A DNA stretch of 64,000 nucleotides from Methylopila sp. Yamaguchi (GTDB lineage Bacteria; Pseudomonadota; Alphaproteobacteria; Rhizobiales; Methylopilaceae): positions 62,001-126,000 of the forward strand of contig NZ_BAUX01000005.1 in NCBI RefSeq assembly GCF_002897035.1, in the 5' to 3' direction. Made by a program: the position numbers and the translations under genes. Below the pieces are notes generated by a model. It searched no databases, was not told where the DNA came from, and saw only the letters and a program-made list of their open reading frames with translations. Below are positions 49,900 through 58,749 of the stretch, piece by piece; within the stretch, counting starts at the first letter, position 1, and each line of letters starts with the position of its first letter.

Positions 49900-50736
49900 A
49901 TGACGCAGACGCCCACTCGCCGCCTGGAACTCCTCGCCCGCATCGGCTTCGCCGCACGGGGCGTCGTGTACTGTCTCGTGGGGGGGCTTGCGGCCCTCGC
50001 CGCCTTCGGCGCCGGCGGCGGCGTGGGCGGCGGCAAAAGCGCCCTGCGCAGCGTGCTGGAGCAGCCCTTCGGCGCCGTCCTGCTGCTGGCGATCGGCGCC
50101 GGCCTCGTCTGCTTCGCGGCCTGGCGCGTGATCGGCGCGGCGTTCGACGCCGACGGTCGCGGCCGTTCCGCCAAGGCGCGCGCCACCCGCGCGCTGCAGG
50201 CGATCAGCGGCGTGGTCTATCTCGGGCTTGCGGCGACCGCCGCCAACCTCGCGCTCGGCCGCGGCGGCGGCGGGGCGGAGGATCAGATGGCGCAGGACTG
50301 GACGGAATGGCTGATGGCGCAGCCGGCCGGGGCCTGGCTTGTTGGCGCGATCGGCTTCGGACTCGTCGGCGGCGGGTTCGGCTACGGCTGGAAGGCCTGG
50401 AAGGGCGACGTGATGCGGCGGCTCGCCCCGCCGCCGGGCGCGACCGACTGGGTGCGCCACGTCGGCCGCGCCGGCTACGCCGCCCGCGCGCTGACCTTCG
50501 TGATCATCGGCGGCTTCGTGGTGACGGCGGCGCTGCACGCCGACAGCGACGAGGTGCGCGGCCTCGGCGGAGCGCTGCAGGCGCTGCGGGCCCAGCCCTA
50601 CGGTTGGGCGCTGCTGTTCGTGACCGCAGCCGGCTTGTTCGCGTTCGGCTTCTTCGGCCTGGTGCAGGCCCGCTACCGCCGGATCGACGCGCCGGACCTC
50701 GCCGACGCCAAGGAGCTGCTCGCCCGGCGAGCCTGA
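49900..50736 (+). CDS. DUF1206 membrane protein
   Basis: 278-aa inner-membrane protein with three repeats of about 75 residues, each a pair of helices beginning with an aromatic-Gly-Arg type motif: LELLARIGFAARGVVYCLVGGLAALAAF, then ALQAISGVVYLGLAATAANLAL, then VRHVGRAGYAARALTFVIIGGFVVTAAL. This is the DUF1206 architecture. Repeat 2 is degenerate. Function unknown. It starts at the ATG 49900 (GTG three bases earlier is possible) and is convergent with the MBL hydrolase at its end. Confidence 0.88.
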   Translation: MTQTPTRRLELLARIGFAARGVVYCLVGGLAALAAFGAGGGVGGGKSALRSVLEQPFGAVLLLAIGAGLVCFAAWRVIGAAFDADGRGRSAKARATRALQAISGVVYLGLAATAANLALGRGGGGAEDQMAQDWTEWLMAQPAGAWLVGAIGFGLVGGGFGYGWKAWKGDVMRRLAPPPGATDWVRHVGRAGYAARALTFVIIGGFVVTAALHADSDEVRGLGGALQALRAQPYGWALLFVTAAGLFAFGFFGLVQARYRRIDAPDLADAKELLARRA

Positions 50737-51648
50737 TCACGGCGCGCGATAGAGACCGTTGAGAGTAGGCGGGCCGTCGGTCACGGCCTCGGCGCGCGCG
50801 ACGAGATCTTCGAGATGGGCGAAGACCGACAGACCCGCGGCGAAGACGAGCTTCGGATCGAGCCCGCGGTACAGCTCCTCGACCAGCTGTGGGATGGTGC
50901 GCGGCCCTTCCGCCAGCCGCAGGCGGATCGCGGCCTCCCGCATCAGCCGGTGGCCGAGCAACTGGCGCGAGAACCGCCGCGCGTCTTGTAGCGCGGGACC
51001 ATGTCCGGGCAGGTAGAGCTCCTCCGGCCGCTCGATCAGTTTGCGGAGCGAAGCGACGTAAGCGCCCATGGCGCCGTCGGGAGGCGCCACGATGGAGGTC
51101 GACCAGGCCATCACATGGTCGCCGGAGAACAGCAGCGCGCTCTCGGGGAAGGCGAAGGCGAGGTGGTTCGCGGTGTGGCCGGGCGTCTCGACCGCGACCA
51201 GGGACCAGCCGGGCCCCGTGACGCCCTCCCCCTCAGCGAGCTCGTGATCCGGCGCGTAGGATCCGTCGACGCCCGCCTCCAGTCCCCGCGCCTCGCCGGC
51301 GTGGAGCGCGCGGAACGCGCGGTGCGGCCCGGCCCCCACGACGGGCGCGCCGGTCGCGGCCTTCAGCGCCGGGACGCCGGCGGAGTGGTCGCGATGGCTG
51401 TGGGTCACGACGATCGCCTCGACGGTCTCGCCGTCGAGCGCCGCGAGCAGCGCCGCCGTGTGAGCCGGGTCGTCCGGCCCTGGATCGATCACGGCGACGC
51501 GGCCGCGGCCGACGAGGTAGGTGGCGGTGCCCGTGAAGGTGAAGGCGGAGGGATTCGGCGCGATCACCCGGCGCACGAGCGGCGCGGCTTCGCGCACCGC
51601 GCCGGCGGGCGCATCGGTCGAGCGGTCGAACGTCAGATCGTCGCTCAT
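50737..51648 (-). CDS. Cytosolic metallo-beta-lactamase-fold hydrolase (LACTB2-like)
   Basis: 303-aa hydrolase. MBL core: NPSAFTFTGTATYLVGRGRVAVIDPGPDD, zinc motif VVTHSHRDHSAGV (HxHxDH), ETPGHTANHLAFAF, FSGDHVMAWSTSIVAPPDG, then a C-terminal winged-helix-like domain (YLPGHGPALQDARRF; MREAAIRLRLAEGPRTIPQLVEELYRGLDP) as in LACTB2/beta-CASP-less RNase- and glyoxalase-related proteins. No signal. GGAGGAG ribosome site precedes the ATG. Stop touches that of the DUF1206 gene. Substrate unknown. Confidence 0.88.
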   Translation of the reverse strand: MSDDLTFDRSTDAPAGAVREAAPLVRRVIAPNPSAFTFTGTATYLVGRGRVAVIDPGPDDPAHTAALLAALDGETVEAIVVTHSHRDHSAGVPALKAATGAPVVGAGPHRAFRALHAGEARGLEAGVDGSYAPDHELAEGEGVTGPGWSLVAVETPGHTANHLAFAFPESALLFSGDHVMAWSTSIVAPPDGAMGAYVASLRKLIERPEELYLPGHGPALQDARRFSRQLLGHRLMREAAIRLRLAEGPRTIPQLVEELYRGLDPKLVFAAGLSVFAHLEDLVARAEAVTDGPPTLNGLYRAP

Positions 51649-51743
51649 GCAGCTCCTCCGCGATGCCCGGCGGCGCTGACGCCGGTTGCAGACCGCGCGC
51701 GCCCCGGCTATCCATCGCCCACTCCGGCGCTTAACGCGGCCGG

Positions 51744-51818
51744 TGGGGCGTCGCCAAGCGGTAAGGCAGGGGATTTTGATTCCCCCATGCGGAGGTTCGA
51801 ATCCTCCCGCCCCAGCCA
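51744..51818 (+). tRNA. tRNA-Gln (UUG)
   Basis: 75-nt cloverleaf including encoded CCA. Acceptor TGGGGCG pairs with CGCCCCA before discriminator G and CCA at 51816-51818; anticodon stem GGGGA/TCCCC (51769-51773, 51781-51785) with loop TTTTGAT and anticodon TTG at 51776-51778; T arm GAGG-TTCGAAT-CCTC. Reads CAA/CAG glutamine codons. It lies alone, upstream of the B12 riboswitch. Confidence 0.97.
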
Positions 51819-51999
51819 GTTCCTTCAAGTGATTGATTTTAGACCTCTTTCGTCTTCGCGCCTTTACATCCGCGGCAGCGCCCCCGGATGTGCGGCGGGG
51901 ACGTCGTGCCTTCGCGGTCCGCGGCGCTTTGCGCAGATGGCCTGCGCGGGGACGCGGAGATGGCTCGTTGACTCCCGCCACATTTCCGCCATAGCGTCC

Positions 52000-52180
52000 G
52001 CCGCGACGGTTCCCCTCGGGGATCAAAAGGGAACGCGGTGCGGGTCGCACGACCTCATGCCGCGGCAGCCCCCGCTACTGTAAGCGGCGAGCGACTTTGT
52101 CATCGGCCACTGGACTTACGGTCTGGGAAGGCGACGGAGCAAGCTACGACCCGCGAGCCAGGAGACCTGCCGTCAGCCGT
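52000..52180 (+). ncRNA. Cobalamin (adenosylcobalamin) riboswitch
   Basis: Classic elements in order: P1/P2 start GACGGTTCCCC and AAAAGGGAA (~52005-52035), GCCGCGGCAGCCCCCGCTACTGT (~52061-52082), CCACTGG and CTGGGAAGGCG (~52107-52135), and the B12 box AGCCAGGAGACCTGCC (52156-52171). It precedes btuB by ~130 nt and would repress the B12 uptake operon when cobalamin is plentiful. The 51819-51999 stretch before it holds the promoter; no other gene is seen there. Confidence 0.93.
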
Positions 52181-52307
52181 GTGGTCACACGCGAACGCGT
52201 CGGGCGGGGTGCACCGATGGTGGGCGAACCGACGACGCGCGTGATGGGCGTCGGCGGGGAGGCTTCGAGTTCGCGGTGACGTGCCACTCGTCCCGCTTGG
52301 GGTCTCG

Positions 52308-54335
52308 ATGTCCAACCTCTCCTTCCGCTCACAGGGCGCGTGCGCGCGCCTTGCCGCCTCCGCGGCCATCTCCGCCTGCCTGATCTCCAACGCCTTGGCC
52401 CAGACTGAGCCGGCCGACGACGACACGGAGCTCGATCCAATCTCGGTCCTCGGCAACCGGGTCGAGGGTCCCAGCGCGGCGATCGGCAGCGCCGTCTCCT
52501 CGATCTCCGGCGAGGAGCTGGAGCAGCGCCAGATCCGCGTCGTGTCCGACGTGCTGCGCGAACTGCCCGGCGTCGCCGTCAACCGCACAGGGCCGGTCGG
52601 CGCCCTCACCCAGCTCCGCATCCGCGGCTCGGAGGGCAACCAGACGCTCGTCATCGTCGACGGCATCCGCATGAACGACCCTGGCACGAGCGCGGAGTTC
52701 GACTTCGCGAACCTGCTCAACCTCGAGGTCGAGCGCGTCGACGTGCTGCGCGGTCCGCAGAGCGCGCTCTACGGCTCCGACGCCATCGGCGGCGTCATCA
52801 ACATCGTGACGCGCAAGGGCGAGCCAGGGCCGACCCGCTTCCGCGCCACCCTCGAGGGCGGCTCGTTCGGCGCCGCGACGGGCACGGCCTCCGTCTCGGG
52901 CGGGACGGAAGCGTTCGATGTCCTTGTCGCCGGCCAGGCGTTTCGCATCAGCGGCGTTTCAACCGCGAAGCGGTTCGCCCTCGCGCCGACCTCATCGCTC
53001 GACCGCGACGGCTATACGAGCGGGACCGGGCTCGCGAAGGTCTCGGTGCGGCCGACCGAGAACCTCGAATTCACGGGAGTGGCCCGCTACGCCGAGTTCG
53101 ACGCCGATCGAGATGGTTTCGGCGCCGCGTCGGACGGCTACCCCTTCGCCGCCTCGATCGACAGTCGGGACACCGAGAGGGGCAAGCAGTTCTTCGGCCG
53201 CGCGCAGGTCAAGGCCACCCTGCTCGACGGCGCGTGGGATCACGTGGTCGGCATGTCCTACACCAACCAGGACCGCCGCAGCTTCGACGGGACGGACCTC
53301 AAGACCTACGCCTCGCTCGGCGAGATGACGCGGTTCGACTACCAGACCAACTTCCGCTTCCAGACCGAAGGCTTGGTTCCGGCGAGCCACGTGCTGACCT
53401 TCGGCGCCGACCACACCCGCGACGCGGTCAAAAGCTTCACCGCGTCCCCCTTCCCGGCCGACGCCCCGAACCCTCTCCGCAAGCACATCGACAACGCCGG
53501 CCTCGTCGGCCAGTACCAGATCGGCGTCTTCGAGACGCTGTTCGTCACCGCCAGCGTCCGCCAGGACTTCAACGACCGCTTCGACGAGGCGACGACCTAC
53601 CGGCTGGCGAGCGCCTACACCTTCGATCGGACGAAGACCAAGATCCGGACCTCGTGGGGCACGGGCGTCAAGAACCCGACGACCTTCGAGCTCTTCGGCT
53701 TCTCCGGCAACTTCATCCCGAACGGCGATCTCAAGCCCGAACGCGGCGACGGCTGGGACGTGGGCTTCGACCAGCCGTTCTGGAACGGTCGGATCCTCCT
53801 CGACGCAACCTACTTCCAGCAGCGCGTGAGGGATCTGATCTCGAGCGAGACGGTCGCGGACCCGGCCGACCCCACCGGCTTCGTCAACCGGCCGATCAAC
53901 CTCGCCGGAACGTCGAAGATCCAAGGCGTGGAGCTTGGCCTGACCGTCAAGCCGATCGACGGCCTGACGCTCCGCGGCGCCTACACCTTCACCGACGGCG
54001 AGGATGCCACGGGCGCGACGCTGGTGCGCCGACCGCGGCACATCGCGAGCTTCAACGCGAACTACGCCTTCCTCGAGGGCCGCGCGAACGTCAATCTCGG
54101 GATCGTCCGCAACGGGCGCCAACGCGACTTCGCTTACGACGCCGCGACCTACGCGCGGACCAGCGTGCCGCTGAAGGCCTACACGCTGGTCAACCTCGCG
54201 GCGTCCTACAAGATTCACCCGAACGCGGAAGTCTACGGCCGGGTGGAGAACCTCTTCGACAAGAAGTACGAGGAGGTCCTCACCTACAACACGCCCGGCC
54301 GCGCCGCCTACGGCGGCCTCAAGGTCTCGTTCTGA
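52308..54335 (+). CDS. btuB: TonB-dependent cobalamin receptor BtuB
   Basis: 675-aa outer-membrane receptor. ATG 52308 begins a signal peptide (SAAISACLISNALAQ); a TonB-box-like DPISVLG follows, then the plug (residues ~55-170, with LPGVAVNRTGPVGALTQLRIRG and NQTLVIVDGIRMNDPGT, VDVLRGPQSALYGSDAIGGVINIVTRKG), and a ~500-residue barrel ending ARTSVPLKAYTLVNLAASY ... VENLFDKKYEEVLTYNTPGRAAYGGLKVSF with terminal Phe. The cobalamin riboswitch and btuFCD downstream specify the substrate. A GTG at 52281 in frame is less likely. Confidence 0.95.
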   Translation: MSNLSFRSQGACARLAASAAISACLISNALAQTEPADDDTELDPISVLGNRVEGPSAAIGSAVSSISGEELEQRQIRVVSDVLRELPGVAVNRTGPVGALTQLRIRGSEGNQTLVIVDGIRMNDPGTSAEFDFANLLNLEVERVDVLRGPQSALYGSDAIGGVINIVTRKGEPGPTRFRATLEGGSFGAATGTASVSGGTEAFDVLVAGQAFRISGVSTAKRFALAPTSSLDRDGYTSGTGLAKVSVRPTENLEFTGVARYAEFDADRDGFGAASDGYPFAASIDSRDTERGKQFFGRAQVKATLLDGAWDHVVGMSYTNQDRRSFDGTDLKTYASLGEMTRFDYQTNFRFQTEGLVPASHVLTFGADHTRDAVKSFTASPFPADAPNPLRKHIDNAGLVGQYQIGVFETLFVTASVRQDFNDRFDEATTYRLASAYTFDRTKTKIRTSWGTGVKNPTTFELFGFSGNFIPNGDLKPERGDGWDVGFDQPFWNGRILLDATYFQQRVRDLISSETVADPADPTGFVNRPINLAGTSKIQGVELGLTVKPIDGLTLRGAYTFTDGEDATGATLVRRPRHIASFNANYAFLEGRANVNLGIVRNGRQRDFAYDAATYARTSVPLKAYTLVNLAASYKIHPNAEVYGRVENLFDKKYEEVLTYNTPGRAAYGGLKVSF

Positions 54336-54342
54336 CGACGCC

Positions 54343-54367
54343 GGCCGCCGGCTCGTGGTCGGCGGCC
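54343..54367 (+). other. Intercistronic hairpin, btuB/next gene
   Basis: 8-bp GC stem GGCCGCCG/CGGCGGCC (54343-54350, 54360-54367) in the 60-bp gap after btuB. No T tract; likely an mRNA-stabilising or attenuating structure giving more btuB than downstream message. Confidence 0.45.
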
Positions 54368-54395
54368 GCCCTTCTCCAAGATCGAAGGTGACGCA

Positions 54396-54992
54396 ATGAC
54401 TGTTGAGACTGTTTCCCGGCGCGAGCCGACCGAGGTCATCCGCGACGCAGACGGCGCGGTCCGGCGCGAGATCTGGGCGCTCGAGGCTGAGCAGCCGACG
54501 CTCGAGGCGTTCCTGCGCGACGTGTTCGAGAACCATTGGGCCGGCGTGCGCTTCGGCCCGCTGATCGAGGGCGCGGCCTACGAATGGCGCTGCCCGAGCG
54601 CGCCGGACAAGATCGGTCTTATGGACGGCTACCTCACCGTCATGTTCGGCCATGGCGGCCATTTCCACCTGTGCATCGGCGAGAACCGCGGCTCAGAGCG
54701 CTTTCCCGTGGCGCCGGAGCTGACGCGTCGACGAAAACCCTCGAAGGCGCAGCTGTTCCGCGGGCGCGGACCTGACGGCAAGCCGGTGACCTGGGGCTTC
54801 GAAATGTGGAATGGGTCGGGTGAGCCCATGATCTCGATCTTCTTCGCCAACCCCTTCATCGAGGACGACGACAGCCTCTCAAAGACGCCCGACTTTTCGC
54901 GGCTGGCCACATGGCGGGCGATCTCGAAGCGCTGGCTCGGCCGCGATCCGGAGGCGCTCGACGAGGAGGGACGCGGCTTCGCCCATGGCTGA
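54396..54992 (+). CDS. Uncharacterised protein within the B12 uptake operon
   Basis: 198-aa soluble protein without signal or helix. Centre reads GLMDGYLTVMFGHGGHFHLCIGEN, with closely spaced His and Cys (H-x2-H-x-H-x-C) suggestive of metal binding, then KAQLFRGRGPDGKPVTWGFEMWNGSGEPMISIFFANPF. The family occurs next to cobalamin genes in Rhizobiales, I believe, but no function is known to me. Overlaps btuF by 8 nt, so co-translated. Role in cobalamin or cobalt handling is inference from riboswitch control and position. Confidence 0.8.
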   Translation: MTVETVSRREPTEVIRDADGAVRREIWALEAEQPTLEAFLRDVFENHWAGVRFGPLIEGAAYEWRCPSAPDKIGLMDGYLTVMFGHGGHFHLCIGENRGSERFPVAPELTRRRKPSKAQLFRGRGPDGKPVTWGFEMWNGSGEPMISIFFANPFIEDDDSLSKTPDFSRLATWRAISKRWLGRDPEALDEEGRGFAHG

Positions 54993-55821
54993 CCGACGGC
55001 ATTTGGCCCTCCTCGCCGCGTTTCTCACGGGCGTCTGGCCGGGATCGCCTTCGGCGGCCGCGCCTGCGCGCGTGGTCTCGATCAACCTCTGCACCGACGA
55101 ACTGCTGGTCCGCCTCGCCGATCCCGCGCAGGTCGCCTCGGTGACCTGGCTGTCGACAGTGTCGGCGGGCTCGAACGTCGCAGACCTCGTCCGGGGCGCG
55201 CCGCAGAACCGCGGCCTCGCGGAGGAGGTCGTGGCGGCGAGGCCCGATCTCGTGCTCGCGGGCCGCTACACCGCGCGCGCCGCGGTCTCGGTGCTGAAGC
55301 GCATCGGCGTGCCGGTGGTCGAGGCGGACGCGCCGCGGACGCTCGACCAGGTGAAGACCGAGATCCGCCGCGTCGCCGACGCGGTCGGCCATTCCGACCG
55401 CGGCGAGGCGATGATCGCGGAGCTCGAGCGTCGGCTGGCGCGCCCGGCGCCGGTCCGCGAGCGGAGTTTGCGCGCCGCGGTGCTCCGCCCGAACGGCTTC
55501 ACCGCCGGTCCCGGATCTCTCAGCGACGAGCTGATGCGGCGCGCCGGTCTCGTCAACGTCGCGGCCGAGCTGAAGCTCGACAACTACGGCCAGCTTCCGC
55601 TCGAGACGATCCTCCTGGCGGGCGTCGACCTGCTGATCGTCGACGGCGACCGGCCCGGCCCGCCGGCCCTCGCGACGGAGGTCCTGAGCCACCCGATCCT
55701 CGCGAAGCTCGGCGATCGGGTTCGCGTCGTGAAGATCCCGCCGAAACTCTGGACCTGCTACGGGCCCAGCATCGCCGACGCCTACGACATTCTGGTCGAC
55801 GCGGCCGGGAGCGCGCCGTGA
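54985..55821 (+). CDS. btuF: Periplasmic cobalamin-binding protein BtuF
   Basis: 278-aa class III substrate-binding protein. Signal peptide LALLAAFLTGVWPGSPSAAA, then the BtuF/FepB fold: RVVSINLCTDELLVRLADPAQVASVTWLS, ARPDLVLAGRYTARAAVSVLKRIGVPVVEAD, and C-lobe LAGVDLLIVDGDR with VLSHPILAKLGDRVRVVKIPPKLWTCYGPS. Long connecting helix between lobes present. It should pass B12 from BtuB to BtuCD. Overlaps both neighbours (8 nt before, 4 nt with btuC). Start ATG 54985. Confidence 0.9.
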   Translation: MADRRHLALLAAFLTGVWPGSPSAAAPARVVSINLCTDELLVRLADPAQVASVTWLSTVSAGSNVADLVRGAPQNRGLAEEVVAARPDLVLAGRYTARAAVSVLKRIGVPVVEADAPRTLDQVKTEIRRVADAVGHSDRGEAMIAELERRLARPAPVRERSLRAAVLRPNGFTAGPGSLSDELMRRAGLVNVAAELKLDNYGQLPLETILLAGVDLLIVDGDRPGPPALATEVLSHPILAKLGDRVRVVKIPPKLWTCYGPSIADAYDILVDAAGSAP

Positions 55822-56816
55822 GCGAAGCTCCGCCCTACGGGGCGCTCGTCGGCGCTCTCATGGCGCTGGTGGTCGCGGCCTTCGTCGCTTCGGTGACGGT
55901 CGGCTACGCCGCTGTCGATGTGGGCGGCGCGGTGGCCGACATCTTTGCGGGACGCTCCTCGCTGGGGGCGCTGGTGCTGACCGAGCTGCGGCTGCCGCGG
56001 GCGATCATGGGGACGCTAGTCGGCTTCAGCCTCGGTTTGGCGGGCGCAGCGATGCAGGGCCTGCTCCGCAATCCTCTGGCGGACGCGGGCGTGATCGGCG
56101 TCTCGGGCGCGGCCGCCTTCGGCGCGGTGATGGCGTTCTACTCCGGCGTCTCGGCCACATTCGCCCTAGCGTTGCCGATCGGCGGCATTCTGGGCGCGGG
56201 CCTCGCGGTCGCGCTGCTCTACGCGCTTGCCGGCCGCGGCTCCGCGACCATGACGCTGATCCTCGCGGGCGTGGCCATCAACAGCCTCGCCGGCGCCCTG
56301 ACGGCGCTCGCCCTCAACCTCTCGCTGAACCCCTACGCCGCCATGGAGGTGATGTTCTGGCTGATGGGATCGCTCGCGGACCGCAGCCTGAGCCATGTGC
56401 AGCTGGCCGCGCCGCTGCTTGTCGTCGGATGGCTGATGATCCTCGCCTCCGGTCCCGCCCTCGATGCGCTGACGCTCGGCGAGGACACCGCCGCAAGCCT
56501 CGGCTTCGACCTGGGCCGGGTGCGTCTGCTGCTCATCTGCGGCACGGCGCTCGCCGTCGGCGCGTCGGTCGCCGTCACCGGCGCGATCGGCTTCGTCGGG
56601 CTTGTCATCCCGCATCTGCTGCGTCCCCTCGTCGGCGGCAGGCCCGGTCGACTGCTGCTCGTCTCCGGTCTCGGCGGCGCGGCTCTCGTGCTTGGCGCGG
56701 ACATCGGCGTCCGGCTGGTCGGCGTGCGTCCGGAGCTCAAGCTCGGCGTCGTGACGGCGCTGATCGGCGCGCCCTTCTTCCTGGTCCTGCTCTGGCGGCT
56801 GCGGCGGGAGGCGTGA
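55818..56816 (+). CDS. btuC: Cobalamin ABC transporter permease BtuC (FecCD family)
   Basis: 332-aa inner-membrane permease with about ten helices. FecCD motifs: LRLPRAIMGTLVGFSLGLAGAAMQGLLRNPLADAGVIGVSGAAAFGAVMA, LGEDTAASLGFDLGRVRLLLI, GAIGFVGLVIPHLLRPLVGG and the cytoplasmic loop GARPELKLGVVTALIGAPFFLVLL-type end (VRPELKLGVVTALIG). GTG start at 55818 overlaps the btuF stop (GTGA). Works as dimer with two BtuD. Confidence 0.93.
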   Translation: MSEAPPYGALVGALMALVVAAFVASVTVGYAAVDVGGAVADIFAGRSSLGALVLTELRLPRAIMGTLVGFSLGLAGAAMQGLLRNPLADAGVIGVSGAAAFGAVMAFYSGVSATFALALPIGGILGAGLAVALLYALAGRGSATMTLILAGVAINSLAGALTALALNLSLNPYAAMEVMFWLMGSLADRSLSHVQLAAPLLVVGWLMILASGPALDALTLGEDTAASLGFDLGRVRLLLICGTALAVGASVAVTGAIGFVGLVIPHLLRPLVGGRPGRLLLVSGLGGAALVLGADIGVRLVGVRPELKLGVVTALIGAPFFLVLLWRLRREA

Positions 56817-57598
56817 TGGAGATCAGGGTCGAAAACCTCACGGTCCGCCTCGGCGGCGTTCCGCGCGTCGATCGGGTTTCTCTGGCGCTGCGGCCGGGCC
56901 AACTGGTTGGCCTGATCGGCCCGAACGGGGCGGGCAAGACCACCCTGTTCCGCGCGCTCGCGGGCCTCCGGGAGCCGGACGAGGGCGCAGTCGTCTACGA
57001 CGGCCGACCTCTCTCCGAGATTGGCAGGAGGGCGGTGGCGAAGCGCCTTGCCTACCTCGAGCAGTCTTCGGAGGCGCACTGGCCGCTGCGCGCCGACCAC
57101 GTCGTCGCGCTCGGCCGCCTGCCGCACCGCCGCTTCGGGCGCGCGGCCCTGCCCGGCGACGCCGAGGCGGTGGACCGCGCGCTCCGCGCCGCCGACGCCG
57201 AAGCGTTTCGTGACCGGCCGATGCGCGCGCTCTCCGGCGGCGAACGCGCGCGCGTTCTCCTCGCCCGAGCTTTCGCGGTCGAGGCCGAATGGCTCCTCGC
57301 CGACGAACCCGTCGCGGCGCTCGACCCTTCGCATCAACTCGGCGTGATGGAGCGCCTCGCCGAGACGGCGCGCGGCGGCATGGGCGTCATTGTCGTCCTC
57401 CACGACCTCACGCTCGCGAGCCGCTTCTGCGACCGCCTCGTGCTGATGGCGCAGGGCCGGGTGATCGGCGACGGCTCCCCGGAGGAGGTGCTGACCGACG
57501 CCGCGGCGGCGACGGCCTACGGCGTGACGCTCGCGCGCGCCGCGGTTGGCGAGGAGGCGCTGGTCGCGCCTTGGCGCCGGATCGGACGGCATCCGTAG
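56816..57598 (+). CDS. btuD: Cobalamin ABC transporter ATPase BtuD
   Basis: 260-aa ATPase. Walker A GLIGPNGAGKTTLFRALAG, Q-loop LAYLEQSSEAHW, signature LSGGERARVLLARAFA, Walker B WLLADEPVAALDPSHQ, H-loop VVLHDLTLASRFC. ATG shares one base with the btuC stop. Last gene of the B12 unit; after it 68 bp separate it from the convergent GH10 gene, with no clear terminator. Confidence 0.93.
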   Translation: MEIRVENLTVRLGGVPRVDRVSLALRPGQLVGLIGPNGAGKTTLFRALAGLREPDEGAVVYDGRPLSEIGRRAVAKRLAYLEQSSEAHWPLRADHVVALGRLPHRRFGRAALPGDAEAVDRALRAADAEAFRDRPMRALSGGERARVLLARAFAVEAEWLLADEPVAALDPSHQLGVMERLAETARGGMGVIVVLHDLTLASRFCDRLVLMAQGRVIGDGSPEEVLTDAAAATAYGVTLARAAVGEEALVAPWRRIGRHP

Positions 57599-57666
57599 GA
57601 TCGCCGATGACCGACGGTGCCCGGCGCTCGGGGTCCGGCCCGGTGACGTCTCGGAACGTTCGGCGC

Positions 57667-58749
57667 CTATCCGCCAGACCCGGAGTCCGCGCCCCGGCGC
57701 GCGCGCGTCGCGAGGCCGCGCGCCAGCGCTCGCCATGAAGCCTTGCGGCGGCCACTTGCGTCGAGGGGCAAGCCGCGGGGGGCGCGGCGGTTTTCCCTGT
57801 CGTTGAGCCAGGACTTGGCGTCCGAGACGCCCCACGTGACCACGCCGATCAGGTCGCCCTCAGCGGCGACCGTTTCGACGACGTCGGCGTAAACGTCCGC
57901 CACGGCCCGATCGACCACGGCCCTGTCGCCCCTGACGACCGCTCCGTCGACGTCGAGCTCCGTTATCATGACCTTCAGCGCCATGGCCCGAACCTCCCCC
58001 AGGAATTCGCGGAACTCCGCGTTCGCCGACGGTCGATCGGACGCGGAGAGATGGCACTGCAGGCCGAGGCACCCTACGGGAGCGCCGCTCCCCACCAGAC
58101 TTTCAAGCAGACGGAGGACGGAGCGTCGCTTCGCCTGCGCCGCCGGCCCTTCGTACTCGAGCCCCATCTCGTTAAGCACAAGCAGCGCAGTTTGATCGAT
58201 CTCCGCAATCGTTCCGAAAGCCTCGGCCACGTAGCCTGGACCCAGCGCCGCCAGGAACGCTGATCGGCGCAACCCGTCGGATCGGCCGTCCGCCGGCTCG
58301 ACCGCTTCGTTGACGACGTCCCAGGAGTGAATTCGACCGGCGTAGCGTTCCGCCATCGCGATCAGGTGCGAACGAGCGGCCTTGGCGAAATCCTTGGCCT
58401 CGGCGCCGTCCAACCAGCGAGGGGTGGACAAATGCCACCAAGGCGTGTGGCCGCGGAATGCCATTCCATGGGACCAGGCGAAATCCAGCAGCCGATCGGT
58501 CGCTCCGAAACGGCGCTCGCCCTGAGCAGGCTCGATCGCGTCCCACTTCATCTCGAACTCCGGCGTGATGGCGCCGCACTCGCGCACGAGCGCCGCGCGC
58601 AGAACCTCGTCTTGGAGGTCGGCGTTGGATGCGGCCGCGCCGTAGATCAGGCCAGCCTGAGCGGCGGCCGAGGCGAGAGATGTGGAAGGCGCCAGCGGAG
58701 GTCGCTTTCGCAGTCGATCGGAACGGGCGAGATTATCAGCCGATGACAA
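57667..58749 (-). CDS. Glycoside hydrolase family 10 (endo-1,4-beta-xylanase-like)
   Basis: 360-aa (beta/alpha)8 glycosidase. GH10 motifs: ALVRECGAITPEFEMKWDAIEP, FRGHTPWWHLSTP, acid/base Glu148 in HSWDVVNEAVEP and nucleophile Glu264 in MITELDVDG, then VTWGVSDAKSWLND. Catalytically complete. The only start is a TTG at 58749, with AGGAGGG 10 nt upstream; an in-frame TGA lies just before. The protein has only ~30 residues ahead of the catalytic fold and no signal peptide, unlike most exported GH10 enzymes. Its start overlaps that of the divergent phosphatase gene. Confidence 0.85.
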   Translation of the reverse strand: MSSADNLARSDRLRKRPPLAPSTSLASAAAQAGLIYGAAASNADLQDEVLRAALVRECGAITPEFEMKWDAIEPAQGERRFGATDRLLDFAWSHGMAFRGHTPWWHLSTPRWLDGAEAKDFAKAARSHLIAMAERYAGRIHSWDVVNEAVEPADGRSDGLRRSAFLAALGPGYVAEAFGTIAEIDQTALLVLNEMGLEYEGPAAQAKRRSVLRLLESLVGSGAPVGCLGLQCHLSASDRPSANAEFREFLGEVRAMALKVMITELDVDGAVVRGDRAVVDRAVADVYADVVETVAAEGDLIGVVTWGVSDAKSWLNDRENRRAPRGLPLDASGRRKASWRALARGLATRARRGADSGSGG

